A stretch of DNA of 64,000 nucleotides from Phymatolithon calcareum. Lineage: Eukaryota > Rhodophyta > Florideophyceae > Hapalidiales. The stretch spans positions 372,001 to 436,000 of the forward strand of contig OZ345371.1 of NCBI GenBank assembly GCA_977006965.1, given 5' to 3'. Shown here piece after piece: positions 20,091-29,954 of this stretch. The number at the start of each line of letters is the position of its first letter. Positions within the stretch are counted from its first letter, which is position 1. The position numbers and the translations under genes are program-made. The notes beneath the pieces were generated by a model. The model saw only the letters and a list, made by a program, of their open reading frames with translations. It was not told the DNA's origin and did not search any database.

Positions 20091-20317
20091 CGTATGGAAT
20101 AAATTTCATTGTCGCATAGAGTGCTCTGAGAAACGGATGAGTATTAGGTTCGGCTAGGGTGAGTATGATAGTATATTTTGCTATGGGTGAGTAGTAGTTT
20201 TGGCTAGGGGTGGATATTTAGCGTACTTTCTCCACTTTTGGTGGGCATTTAGCGAATTTCCTCGTTTTTATAAGAATACCACACAAGGATCCTGAGCTGG
20301 CGTAAGCTAGGCAGCAC

Positions 20318-20464
20318 TTGATGAAGAAGAGAAGGTTACCAACGCATCTGCTGACGCTTGGGGCAACCTTTCTTGTGCCAAGAGGTTTTGGCTGGATTAC
20401 GTATATGGAAGAGTTTCTTTTTGTTGGTGGAATACGATTCAATGGACTAGAAAAAGCCACCTCT
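20318..20464 (-). repeat. SINE-like repeat SR1, copy 2
   Basis: The reverse complement aligns with 63647-63814 and about 40085-40240. It starts with AGACCAGAGGTGG, has a middle with AAAACCTCTTGGC and GCGTCAGCAGATGC, and ends in a CTT-rich tail. LINE-A2 is inserted at its 5' end, within the duplicated word GGTCTCCTTTCAAAT. See the copy at 63647 for the TSD. Confidence 0.75.
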
Positions 20465-20719
20465 GGTCTCCTTTCAAATTTTTTTTGGAGTTTATTTAAA
20501 AGCCTCACAGTCTTATGAATATACGGGCAAGGCTTCCTCAGTTGCTACCTTCCAGTGTGTAGACCGTTGAAACCTACCGCCTTCCCTAGGCGGTGGGGAA
20601 AGTTTGGAACCTGGATCGTCCTACCTACTATGTGGTGTTCTTGTGGGTTCACTGCTGGTGTTCCCGCTATTTGGCTTTGTGTCCTGAGGGACATCTAGTT
20701 ATCTTCTCGTATCTTGATT

Positions 20720-20989
20720 TCAGAGCAGTCCTTCTTCATTTTCCATGCAATCTATGATGGTCTTGCTGAATAGCAAAAGCTCGTTAAGTGCTTTCTCGGT
20801 ATCCGGTCTTTTGTCTTCTTTCAAGTCGTATCCTGACAGATTGTTTTCCAGCGTTGCCATATGCTGTCGAGCTCGGTTTCCAAATTTTTCCACCATGCTT
20901 GTTGTCGACACCTGCGGAAATCTTCCGCAGACGTACTGAAGTGCTAATTGCCTGTGCTTCACCTTCGGGAGTTTGAGGATTGCTGGTAG
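20720..20989 (-). pseudogene. LINE-A2 C-terminal coding part
   Basis: This is the distal piece of the LINE-A2 frame after the copia insertion: ILKLPKVKHRQLALQYVCGR, the FPQVSTTSMVEKFGN block, and the end FSKTIIDCMENEEGLL. It matches LINE-A at 9942-11699 and LINE-A1 closely. The ORF formally continues into the copia LTR, which is an artefact of the insertion. Confidence 0.85.
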
Positions 20990-21590
20990 TATAGAATGGG
21001 CAGTCGGCTCACAGGAGTAATCGCCGCTCTGACGAAGCAGCGACCTCAGGAATACGAAAGCGATTCTTCTGTCAGCTCGTTTCTCTTGCTGCACCGCGAA
21101 GCGACGAGCGGACTGCCTTCGTTTCCGGGCGTGACCGTCTGCCTTGCTTGCTCCTCTTCTCCGCAGGAACACTGGAGGATTGAATCAATTCTGATTCTTT
21201 CACAAAAGAACGTCTTTTTCTTTACTCCTCCCCCTCCTCCTTTTTTTTCCCCCCAGGTCCCTTCTGTATCCTGGCTTTTGTATTAATAATCCCCACTACT
21301 GTAGATTGTCGTTGTGCGATATTTTGGCTTCACTCTTTCGCCACGACTCACACAACAACCAATCACTCTACCAGTACAAAAAAAATATCATTTCAGTAGC
21401 ACAAACAAGTAAGCCCCAAACCACAAACTCACTGGCATCGAGCAGAACATCTCACATCTCCTGCTCTGCATCTCCAAAGCCCCACTGTTTCTCGTACGCA
21501 AATGCATACAAGTTGTCAATGAGTCGCGGCTGCCGCGTTTCGCGCGCACAACTTGTCACATTAGATGTGGCTCTTTCCAGGCATTCCACA
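20990..21590 (-). repeat. copia 3' LTR (601 bp)
   Basis: Identical in length to the 5' LTR. Two differences were seen: T versus C near 21200 (CAATTCTG versus CAACTCTG), and T versus C in the T run at 21241-21248. Confidence 0.93.
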
Positions 21591-21601
21591 CCTTCCCCTT
21601 C
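21591..21601 (-). promoter_or_regulatory. Polypurine tract of copia
   Basis: The minus strand reads GAAGGGGAAGG directly before the TG of the 3' LTR, the expected site for plus-strand DNA priming. Confidence 0.85.
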
Positions 21602-21637
21602 ATGCGCAATCGATATTCTTAGCGTTCAGCATGAACA

Positions 21638-24600
21638 TCAAAGTTCCTCCAAAATGGCACGCCCATACTCTCGAAGGTTGTCAACAGCGACAGGTAAGCG
21701 GCCGAGCACCAGCATCTTTTCCAACAACTCTGCAGTCTCCCCTGAATGTGGCTTCGTCAAAGCGTCCGCAGGGTTCTGCGTCCCTGGAACCCAGACGATG
21801 TCGTCAATGTCGCCTCGCTCGTACTCTGAGCGCAATCGATGAACATCAGCTATCATGCCACGATCTCGCGGCGTACTCTGCGTAGATAGACAACGGTGCA
21901 ACCCCTTAGAGTCAACGACCAAAGTTAAGCCGATATCCTTTTTTAGCAGCGCAACGTAGGAATCTCGCAGAGCACGCGCGCAGCCCACAGCAGTCACCGC
22001 GGCGATAGTTTCGGCTTCGCCAGACGAGGTAGCAACTCTCCGTTGCTTTCGAGATTGCCAAGAGATGGTGTGAAAGATGCTTCCTTCTGTAGCGCCGAAT
22101 GCAATGCCTACGATGCATGCTTCTTGTGCCACCATTTTCATCTCGCCGGAGTGAGGGAATCCGGCATCTGAGAACACCACAATTCTCGCTTCCGCTAGCT
22201 CTTCCGTAGATGGTTGTAGGTACGACAGTACGGGATCTTTTTTGAGCACCTCCCGCACGAGCGCATTCACCTGTTTCATCCTCTCTACCCTCATCTTGCG
22301 GATTTGCTGCTGGATGAAACTCGAGGCAAAAGCCGCAAAAGGTGAGACCGCAATAGCCAGGTAGCCCAGCTTCCCAGCGACCGACTTTACACGGCGCTCC
22401 TCCAACCGAGTGATTAATGAGTTCGGCTCCTTGCGTCGCTGTGTGGAAATTTGCACGCACTCAACATCTCGAACGTAGCTGTGCATTGCCACCGTCACAT
22501 CCTGCGGTGTTTGCGTCACGTCTGTGCTGTTGATGGACATTGCAGAGGGAGTACAATTCCAGGCGCTCAGCTCGAACACACTGCCGACGCCACCGCGCGC
22601 AAACTCGAGCCACTCCGTATTCCTTCCTGCGATCACGAGGTCGTCGACATATTTCGCTAGGAGAAGGAGAGGGTCCGCGCAGCCACAGTTGTTGTTTTGG
22701 CAACTGCATTCGTCGGTGTCTGTGCGGTAAAAGAGCTGTGGGAAACCCAACACCACGCTAAGCCCGAGGACGTGTACCATGGCTGCGTCGGATGCTCGCT
22801 GCCATTTACGGCCCGCCGATACGAGGCCGTACATAGTTGCGGTGAGTAGCCAGAGCTCCCCGCGAGAATCCATCTCTCGGGGTGGCTGTACGTAGACATC
22901 ACGCCGCGCCTCTCCGGACTGCGTGTATGCACCTCGGATGTCCGCCTTACCTAGAATCATTCCAAGGCAGACCGACGCGCTGTAGAGGAACCGAAAACCA
23001 TCGTGCGATACTACTGCAGCGTCCGTGCGAAGGCTTTCGCGTTCTGAATCGCGATTTCCGTGCACACAAAGCCGAGCCTTGAGCGCAAAACTTTTGCTCG
23101 GTCCGACACCACGCTCAAGAACCATCTTCACCTTGTACACAAAATGGGACGAGATGACATTTCCGCCTCCTGGTATGGAGGTGCGTTGCACAAGGCGCAT
23201 GTTTGGCATCCAATTCTCATTTAACTCAGCATGCCGCGCTTTTCTGTAAAGCCACTCAGGAATTTCTGCCATCTCCTTTGACATAAATTGGGCGTTTCCA
23301 ACCGTAGAATACACGCCCGTCAAAACCGTCTGCTCAACTTCCGCTCGGTCGATTGGGTTTGCCAGCATAGTGTCAATAAGCCGTTCTACCGGCTTTGACG
23401 TGCGCGAGCTCCTACGCAAAGTACCTGTAGCTGCGACGTGTTGTATGTCGTCATCAACTGCATCACGTCCTGCCTCTGCAACCTTTTCGGTATCATCTGA
23501 AGCGGATGGTTCACGGTCACGACCATCGTCTGCAGCAGTGTCTTCGCCATTTACAACGTTACCTGCTGCAACAACGGGACGTACCGACTGTTGGGCATCG
23601 GCAATGTTAACTCCGTGCGCGTTCGATGCTGACTTTGAGTTATTGTCGTCGTCTTCAGACGAAGACGACCTATCGGCAGATGGAGAGTCGGAATTCTGTC
23701 CGTCGTCATCCAGTGCGTTCTGTTCGGCGTCATCCTGTTTCTCTCCAGGTCTAATATCCATAGAAGCGCGTACCGCAACGGCAGCCATTGGATTTTTAGG
23801 CAACGTACGAACTTCTTCCGGGGCTACAACGCAACGACCGCGCCCACTTCCAACCACTACTGAGTAGTCCTCGCGAATCGATCGAACGGTCCGCTGCACC
23901 CATCGTCCCCTAGGCCTTTTCCCTCCTGGAAGTAGCACCAAGACCTGATCACCAATTCTTATGTTCCTTGAACCGGCGCTAGATGGCCTCGCCTTCAGTA
24001 CTTTGGCGAGGAGCCGACGGGCAACCATCTCCGCGTGCGCTTCTCGTGCCTCGTTGGACAGCAAACGCAACCCAGAACCGGATAGCGATGGAGTGTAGCC
24101 GCGCACTAGTTCGAAAGACGACGCAGTTCGGTTTCCGTACATGATGTTCCCAATGAAACAGGATTCCGCAAGTCTTTCTGTGAGGGGTAGTTCCGATTTG
24201 TCGATGTCATTCTCCAGTCGCTCCATGATGTCCTTGATGACTCGGTGCTTTCGCTCGACCGTTCCAGCCTTATTGTGCCTCCTTGACGGCAACGCCACCA
24301 ATTTGATACCCATTTGGTCAGCCCATGCCCGTGCAAGTCCCTTGTCGAATTCAGCATCCCCAATAATTTCCCTGGGGTCACCGTGCCGCAAGATCCATAT
24401 GTTAACCAAAGTCCGTAGCATCAAACGCAAGTCGCGTGATTCGATTTGAGCTAATTCCGAGTACGCTGTTGCGTAATCAACAACGTGAAAAACCATTGCC
24501 GAGCCCCAGTACATCACGTCAACATACACCCGTTCGTTGAAGTGTAGGTGGATTCGGCTCATACTAAATTTGTTGGCTGGTGGTGGGTCACCACTTCGAA

Positions 24601-26779
24601 TGCAGGCAGTGCATTGAGCTTGTACCTTTGCGATCTCTGCCGTCATCTCAGGCCTCCACTGGCCCGCGCGCTTTAGCAGAAGCTGAACCGAGCGTGGGTG
24701 GAGATGTGTGCGTGCATGGATGCGTTTGATAATACCCAAGGGCACACTTTCTCCAGCAGGAACGTCCATTAGCATCGCCCGTGCAACATTCCTGTGCAGT
24801 CCGTGCATGCGGATACGAGCGTGACCGTCATTAGCTGCAACGTACGTAGCAACGCGAATAACCCGACCGTCAACTTCGAAGCTTACCCAGTTTCCTTCGT
24901 GCGCTTCAACGCACTTGTACACCACCAATGTGTCCTTACCGATAATTAAAGGCACATCTCCATCAACCACCAAACAAAATACTTCGATTACGACCTCATC
25001 AGATATCGCGAGTGGCAAGACACAGCGACCAACAATTTTCTGAGGGTCTGAGTGATTATCTTCAGTTCCGAAGGCGTGCGAATCGAAGTCGCTTTCCGCC
25101 TTCTCTTTCAAATTCGTCTCTATGCCACTATCGTCGCAAAACGCTACGTAGTTGGTAAGTCCAATGACCGTGGCCGTGGCACCGCCGTCAATAATGGCCT
25201 CAGCATGCGGTACAGTAGCAGAAACCTTCTGTATATTTTTGTCCTTCGAGACAAATGCGAGCTTTGAGAACGATGTGTCCGGTGGATCCGCCCAGCGAAC
25301 CTTGGACAAAGCAGTTCCGCCAAACTTTTTGGTGCCGTCCTTCTTCGAGCCTGCACTATCTCTGGTCTTTCGAGGTGTGCCCGTCGGCTTATCTTTGCGT
25401 GATCTGCGCTCTTCGTGGATCTTTTTACAAGCGGGGCTCTCATAGTAAAAATGAGTACCCTCACAAACCCAACATTTCAAATCGGGCTGAGTACCCGCCA
25501 AAGCAGAGAGTGCAGACGCTCCAATGGAGGACGAAATTTTGCTAGTTTCGTTCAAAGCTTCAACGCTCTTAGCCGCAAGCTCACCGTGGTCGATCCTACG
25601 AAGCGCAGTGCGAACCGCTTCTAGAGTGATCAGTGGTTCCTCTTGCGCGACAGCCACTTCATCAACATCCGTGTCTGGGAAAACACTCCGGTGCGAGATC
25701 GCATAGGAAAGACTGTTGCTCTTTGCGGCCTCAGTGAGCGTACCGACAACACTGCTTGTCGACGATATGGCGGTAACCAATGCCGTACTTTTACCGCCAG
25801 CGTTTCGCAGCCGATTCCTGACATCATCAACGGCATCCGCGTCTGGAGCGGCAGTTGTCCAGGCATCCATGGCGGCAATTGCAGCATTGATTGTCCGAAG
25901 CACCTCCTGTGCCCTGCCATCCATTTCTTCGAGCTCCACAGAGCATATTCCCAAAGACTCATGCACGCGCGGATGCGTACGCTCCTTACTGCGAAGGGAC
26001 GGTGCGTCACTAGTGGAAGATGCAATAGCGGGTGCAGCAGGCGACTCATCGGTGACATCTCTCTGTGCTTCAGCGCCATCGGTCCCTACATCTGAGTAAA
26101 AACTCAGTGCACGCGAGGCCGACGCTGGTCCAACCAACACAGGGGCCTGAGGCCGCACACCTGTGCCACTGCGCGAAGGTTGGTCCTTTTGGAAGCGCAT
26201 TGCTGCCTGGAGAACAATACTAAACTCTGACCGAGGCAGCTTGGCATTCAAAACGCAGAGTAAGGCCAGAAGCTCCTGTATGCCAGTAGTTTTGGCAGCT
26301 CCTCCGTGGCTGTACGCATAGTGAAGGGACAATGCGCTATATTCGGACCAGTACTTGTCATAGGTCTGGTTCTTCTGATGCACCTTCTGCATCAGATCCT
26401 GCCATGCTTTGGCAGTTTGCAAGAACGCAGACTCCCTGTCAAGAGGGTCCACGATATCGAGCACGAAGTCGACGACTTTCATGAACTCATCGCGTGTCAT
26501 ATTCTTCTTCAACATTGATGGTACGTTGCTCACGCGCAAGCCCGCATTTCCGCAGATGTTCGTGATAATTGCTATCACCTGCTGACCTCTAGTCAGCTTC
26601 CGGTTTGAATCATCGTCGTATAGGTCCTGGAACGCGATCCACTCGCAGACCAGCCGGCGGTACATTCGCGGGTTTGTGTTGTCGTAGAAGACGGGGACCT
26701 CCCCAGCCTTTACCGAGCCCACTCCGTCTACGACCTCTTTGTTCGCCACATGGCGATACTTTCGAGGGCCTGGGCCCAT
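21638..26779 (-). CDS. Ty1/copia Gag-Pol polyprotein
   Basis: A single frame with domains in Ty1/copia order. Gag comes first (from 26779), with an atypical zinc knuckle CWVCEGTHFYYESPAC near 25430-25475. The protease active site is DGGATATVIG (about 25181). Integrase has an HHCC-like zinc region (CTACIRSG, near 24600) and the catalytic D-D-E set VYVDVMYWG (about 24510), IIGDAEFD (about 24350) and NKAGTVERKH (about 24260). An acidic Ser-rich linker follows. Reverse transcriptase has KADIRGAYTQ and the YVDD box (22641-22652). RNase H has SDAGF, SSGEAET, VVDSKGL and NPADALTKP (22180-21750). The frame stays open upstream to 26965 inside the LTR; I prefer the Met at 26779, the first outside the LTR. 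All catalytic residues I can check are present. Proteins act in cytoplasmic particles and the nucleus to copy and insert the element. Confidence 0.93.
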   Translation of the reverse strand: MGPGPRKYRHVANKEVVDGVGSVKAGEVPVFYDNTNPRMYRRLVCEWIAFQDLYDDDSNRKLTRGQQVIAIITNICGNAGLRVSNVPSMLKKNMTRDEFMKVVDFVLDIVDPLDRESAFLQTAKAWQDLMQKVHQKNQTYDKYWSEYSALSLHYAYSHGGAAKTTGIQELLALLCVLNAKLPRSEFSIVLQAAMRFQKDQPSRSGTGVRPQAPVLVGPASASRALSFYSDVGTDGAEAQRDVTDESPAAPAIASSTSDAPSLRSKERTHPRVHESLGICSVELEEMDGRAQEVLRTINAAIAAMDAWTTAAPDADAVDDVRNRLRNAGGKSTALVTAISSTSSVVGTLTEAAKSNSLSYAISHRSVFPDTDVDEVAVAQEEPLITLEAVRTALRRIDHGELAAKSVEALNETSKISSSIGASALSALAGTQPDLKCWVCEGTHFYYESPACKKIHEERRSRKDKPTGTPRKTRDSAGSKKDGTKKFGGTALSKVRWADPPDTSFSKLAFVSKDKNIQKVSATVPHAEAIIDGGATATVIGLTNYVAFCDDSGIETNLKEKAESDFDSHAFGTEDNHSDPQKIVGRCVLPLAISDEVVIEVFCLVVDGDVPLIIGKDTLVVYKCVEAHEGNWVSFEVDGRVIRVATYVAANDGHARIRMHGLHRNVARAMLMDVPAGESVPLGIIKRIHARTHLHPRSVQLLLKRAGQWRPEMTAEIAKVQAQCTACIRSGDPPPANKFSMSRIHLHFNERVYVDVMYWGSAMVFHVVDYATAYSELAQIESRDLRLMLRTLVNIWILRHGDPREIIGDAEFDKGLARAWADQMGIKLVALPSRRHNKAGTVERKHRVIKDIMERLENDIDKSELPLTERLAESCFIGNIMYGNRTASSFELVRGYTPSLSGSGLRLLSNEAREAHAEMVARRLLAKVLKARPSSAGSRNIRIGDQVLVLLPGGKRPRGRWVQRTVRSIREDYSVVVGSGRGRCVVAPEEVRTLPKNPMAAVAVRASMDIRPGEKQDDAEQNALDDDGQNSDSPSADRSSSSEDDDNNSKSASNAHGVNIADAQQSVRPVVAAGNVVNGEDTAADDGRDREPSASDDTEKVAEAGRDAVDDDIQHVAATGTLRRSSRTSKPVERLIDTMLANPIDRAEVEQTVLTGVYSTVGNAQFMSKEMAEIPEWLYRKARHAELNENWMPNMRLVQRTSIPGGGNVISSHFVYKVKMVLERGVGPSKSFALKARLCVHGNRDSERESLRTDAAVVSHDGFRFLYSASVCLGMILGKADIRGAYTQSGEARRDVYVQPPREMDSRGELWLLTATMYGLVSAGRKWQRASDAAMVHVLGLSVVLGFPQLFYRTDTDECSCQNNNCGCADPLLLLAKYVDDLVIAGRNTEWLEFARGGVGSVFELSAWNCTPSAMSINSTDVTQTPQDVTVAMHSYVRDVECVQISTQRRKEPNSLITRLEERRVKSVAGKLGYLAIAVSPFAAFASSFIQQQIRKMRVERMKQVNALVREVLKKDPVLSYLQPSTEELAEARIVVFSDAGFPHSGEMKMVAQEACIVGIAFGATEGSIFHTISWQSRKQRRVATSSGEAETIAAVTAVGCARALRDSYVALLKKDIGLTLVVDSKGLHRCLSTQSTPRDRGMIADVHRLRSEYERGDIDDIVWVPGTQNPADALTKPHSGETAELLEKMLVLGRLPVAVDNLREYGRAILEEL

Positions 26780-26782
26780 AAC

Positions 26783-27383
26783 TATAGAATGGGCAGTCGG
26801 CTCACAGGAGTAATCGCCGCTCTGACGAAGCAGCGACCTCAGGAATACGAAAGCGATTCTTCTGTCAGCTCGTTTCTCTTGCTGCACCGCGAAGCGACGA
26901 GCGGACTGCCTTCGTTTCCGGGCGTGACCGTCTGCCTTGCTTGCTCCTCTTCTCCGCAGGAACACTGGAGGATTGAATCAACTCTGATTCTTTCACAAAA
27001 GAACGTCTTTTTCTTTACTCCTCCCCCTCCTCCTTTTTCTTCCCCCCAGGTCCCTTCTGTATCCTGGCTTTTGTATTAATAATCCCCACTACTGTAGATT
27101 GTCGTTGTGCGATATTTTGGCTTCACTCTTTCGCCACGACTCACACAACAACCAATCACTCTACCAGTACAAAAAAAATATCATTTCAGTAGCACAAACA
27201 AGTAAGCCCCAAACCACAAACTCACTGGCATCGAGCAGAACATCTCACATCTCCTGCTCTGCATCTCCAAAGCCCCACTGTTTCTCGTACGCAAATGCAT
27301 ACAAGTTGTCAATGAGTCGCGGCTGCCGCGTTTCGCGCGCACAACTTGTCACATTAGATGTGGCTCTTTCCAGGCATTCCACA
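26783..27383 (-). repeat. copia 5' LTR (601 bp)
   Basis: This is the promoter-bearing LTR in element orientation, starting TGTGGAAT at 27383. Gag-Pol begins only 3 bp after its inner edge, leaving almost no leader. Confidence 0.93.
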
Positions 27384-28276
27384 GGTAGCTCGCTCGTCTT
27401 GTCATACGAGATTCTCCTCTTCCTCTTCAATTCGAGGCGATCTCCTTCCATTGTGAGGAATTTTGAGCGAAGCATTTCGGCAGACTGCTTTGCTTGAATG
27501 TGTTTGGTTGCTTCCACAAACGGTTCCCTGTTTTCCATAGCGGCAATGTCGTTCCTGGTCGACTGGAGCTCTTGGTTGTTTCTGCTCTCAGGCGGCTTTT
27601 GTAGGTACATCCTTTCTTTGTCCTTTGTTCTCCTCAGCATCTTGAATGCCAGGATTTCCCGTCTTTGGTTCGGTGCTTGGATTCGGCACAACAGTCGGAG
27701 TCTGTCTGACCTTCCTCTGGAGAGAGGACCAAACATTTGGCTGAAGAACGTTTGCTCAACTTCCTTGGCGGCCTTCTCAGTGTCTTCTGTCCATGGCGTT
27801 AGATGCATTGCGTGTTCCCAACGTGGCTGTATTAGTGCCTTGTACACCTTGATGCACTTTTGAATGGTCAGCCCTTTCTTGAATATTCCAAGTATACGCA
27901 ACTCATATACGGCGGACCTTGCCTTCTTCAGGCGTTGTATCATTTTCGTGTCTGATATTCCTTCGGGTCGAAGGGAGACTCCAAGGTAGGTGACCTCCGG
28001 GACGTGAATCAAGACCATGTTCGCCAGTTTGAATGTTTCGCTTGCTGTTTCCTCTGATTCTAGGATCTCGCTTTTTCCCTTTTTCGTATTCCATGTCATA
28101 CCGCGCTCTTCGGCCCACCGAGTAGCTATGTCCAGCATGCCTTGCAATGCAGCAGGTGATTTCGCTGACAGAAGAACTTCGTCTGCGAATAAGACAGCGG
28201 GGACGTCCGCCCATGTGTTCGGGACCTCGCTCATACGCTCGGCGAACTCATCCATAAAGATGTTGTACAGACTCGG
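27384..28276 (-). pseudogene. LINE-A2 reverse transcriptase, proximal part
   Basis: The frame runs YNIFMDEFAERMSE, LFADEVLLSAKS, GMTWNTKKGKSEILES, YLGVSLRPEGISD, PRWEHAMHLTPWTEDTEK and KRKRRISYDKTSELP, where copia interrupts it. The FADD box is FADE here, so the second catalytic Asp is lost. 5' truncation removed everything before the YNIF block. Residues after SELP in the long ORF (27245-27383) come from the copia LTR. Confidence 0.88.
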
Positions 28277-28728
28277 GGTCTCCTTTCAAATGATGCAGGC
28301 AACGTAAACTATTCCTCACTTTTGCAACTTTACGTTTCGCGGAATAAATTTGGGTATTTGCCACCCAGTGTTTTTCACTGTATTACGAAAAGGGACCTCG
28401 ATGGGGCTACGCACCAGCGCCTTTTACCGAGCTGGACCCCTTTTCCCTGTGGTACGCGACAACGCAACATCGCTAACTTGCGATGCCAGCGCACTGATGC
28501 ACGCCAAAAACTGTCGACTTCGAACGTCGTCGAGGCAGTACGACATCTCACGGCGTCAGCAGCGGTGCTACGAATTAAACCGGGTTTCCGCTTGAGCTTT
28601 CGTCCCACATCCCAGACTAAGCGCGCTGGGGTTTTACGGAAATCCGAATTTACGGCGGCAGCAAGCTTGGGGAAGTGTAGGGGTCTATGAATACGCTGTC
28701 GTCTGCGAAGTGGAACCGACGGAGTTCA

Positions 28729-29262
28729 TTATTCCGACAGGCCGTAAGCTTCTCTGCCGATGGCGGGCGAAATGCAGGATGCCGCGGATCTTCTCAGTGC
28801 GGGAATTGAGGAGCCTTCTTGTCCAGGAACTTTGCATGCAGATTTGCCGTCTGCAAGAGCCATGTCACGACAAGCCTTCGTGGACGTAGCTCTACGGTGG
28901 GTCGATGGAACGGATGCCGCGGGAAGCGGGTAGAGCTCAGAGGCGTCGAAACATTCTGTGGCGTCTGCCACAGCGCCTTCAGCGGCAATAAATTCGTCTT
29001 CTTCAAATGAGTGCACCGAGATCGTTATCATTGTTTCCTTGCCCGCCAAGTGACAGCCCCACGAGTGGCACAAAGAAGAGTGAAGAATTTCAGACGGTGT
29101 CGTCACCGGTGCGATCTCCCTCTTGAACCGCTTCGCTCCGGGCGAAGAAATTCTGTCAAAGTTACTAGAGGTCGTCTTCGAAGCACAGCGCGCGGCAGCT
29201 GATCCACATGACGGATGATTTCGCACGCAGGCGAGGTAGAATTCGCGCTTTCCAGTGGCCAC
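28729..29262 (-). pseudogene. SD1 protein X, copy 2
   Basis: A 177-codon frame with the same C-terminal two thirds as the 238-aa frame at 59940-60656: FKREIAPVTTPSEILHSS, KETMITISVHSFEEDEFIAA, ATSTKACRDMALADGKSACK. The N-terminal part lies in another frame upstream (29262-29470), so this copy is frameshifted. Conservation of the charged KETM.TISV.SF block in all three copies suggests it was once the core of the protein. Confidence 0.45.
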
Positions 29263-29954
29263 AGCCTCTCAAGGTGATATATGTGCGGTGGAGGTTGCAG
29301 TTGGACGTGAGGAGAGTGGAGCACGGGAATGGTTGGCAAAAGATTCTATCGGATTTGGAATTACGGTCTCACTGCATTCGCCGGCGGTGGCGACCAAAGT
29401 GGATGGAGTCAGCGCCATGTACTGGAAAGTCGAAGGCGGCAGAAAGTTGGCAATGGCGGTGCTGCGCGTTTGAAATGACAGGTGGAATGCAAACTACTGC
29501 ATTCGACACTGTTACCAGCGCCCGCGGTTAACGCTTTCTTCTTCTTCCATGGGCGTGGTGGATTGGTGAAGAAGCTACGTGAGTTACCTTTTTCGCGAAA
29601 AAAGGCGCGAAAATATTCATGCTCTGTGCGGAGGGTCGCAGACGGTGCATGTCCTTCCGGCGCAACGCGTCGTTATCCACGACTGTAAACGCAACATTTT
29701 AGATTTTTGACCACACCCCGTTTGTCGCACAGCGTCCAGAACCCGTTCGGGACCATGTGTTGATATTTTTTTCTAACCACTCCACCGCTTTAGCTCGAGG
29801 GGAAGTAGAGTTTGGTAGAACATGCACGCGCCAGTTTAAAAGCTAGCTGAGGCGTCGCTAAATGCGTTGGTAACTTTCAAACTGAACCTCTGCTTGTTCT
29901 GCATGTTGAGGAATTGTTTAAAGGACAGGTTAGCAGTATGTGAAATAACAAATG

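Larger units (their letters stand above)
18055..20272 (+). mobile_element. MULE M2 with 9-bp TSD, host of LINE-C2
   Basis: The element spans 18064-20263 between perfect direct repeats GTTTTTATA (18055-18063 and 20264-20272). The long terminal inverted repeats share the words TAAATG...CCA, AAAGTACGCTAAA and ATCCA(C/A)CC. LINE-C2 sits inside the 5' terminal region (18165-19330). The coding remnant joins the MuDR-type N-terminal zinc finger (19347 to about 19738) to the C-terminal tail (about 19745-20090) and lacks the catalytic core. The structure parallels M1 but the termini are a different subfamily. Confidence 0.88.
20990..27383 (-). mobile_element. Ty1/copia LTR retrotransposon, apparently intact
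   Basis: This 6394-bp element on the minus strand has two 601-bp LTRs and is flanked by the 5-bp duplication GGTAG (20985-20989 and 27384-27388). The LTR ends are 5'-TGTGGAAT and TTCTATA-3'. One uninterrupted Gag-Pol frame fills the interior. A polypurine tract abuts the 3' LTR (21591-21601). The two LTRs differ at two positions by eye, so insertion was recent. It is the only autonomous-looking TE of the window. Confidence 0.95.
20465..28291 (-). mobile_element. LINE-A2, 5'-truncated, 15-bp TSD, split by copia
   Basis: The perfect duplications GGTCTCCTTTCAAAT at 20465-20479 and 28277-28291 bound the insertion. On the minus strand the element runs from the reverse transcriptase YNIFMDEF region (28276) to a 3' UTR and short poly(A) (T run at 20479-20486). 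The Ty1/copia element 20990-27383 lies inside, in the codons for SELP/AILK. Apart from copia the LINE piece is about 1.4 kb. The order of events is clear: first the LINE, then copia. Confidence 0.95.

Noticed and set aside
23370-23867. Plus-strand 165-aa Ser-rich frame
   Set aside because: Antisense shadow of the acidic Ser-rich linker of the copia polyprotein.
26780-26965. Extra 62 N-terminal residues of the copia polyprotein
   Set aside because: They lie inside the 5' LTR, and the same residues begin the ORF at 20720-21172 next to the 3' LTR. They are LTR sequence and are not needed for Gag.
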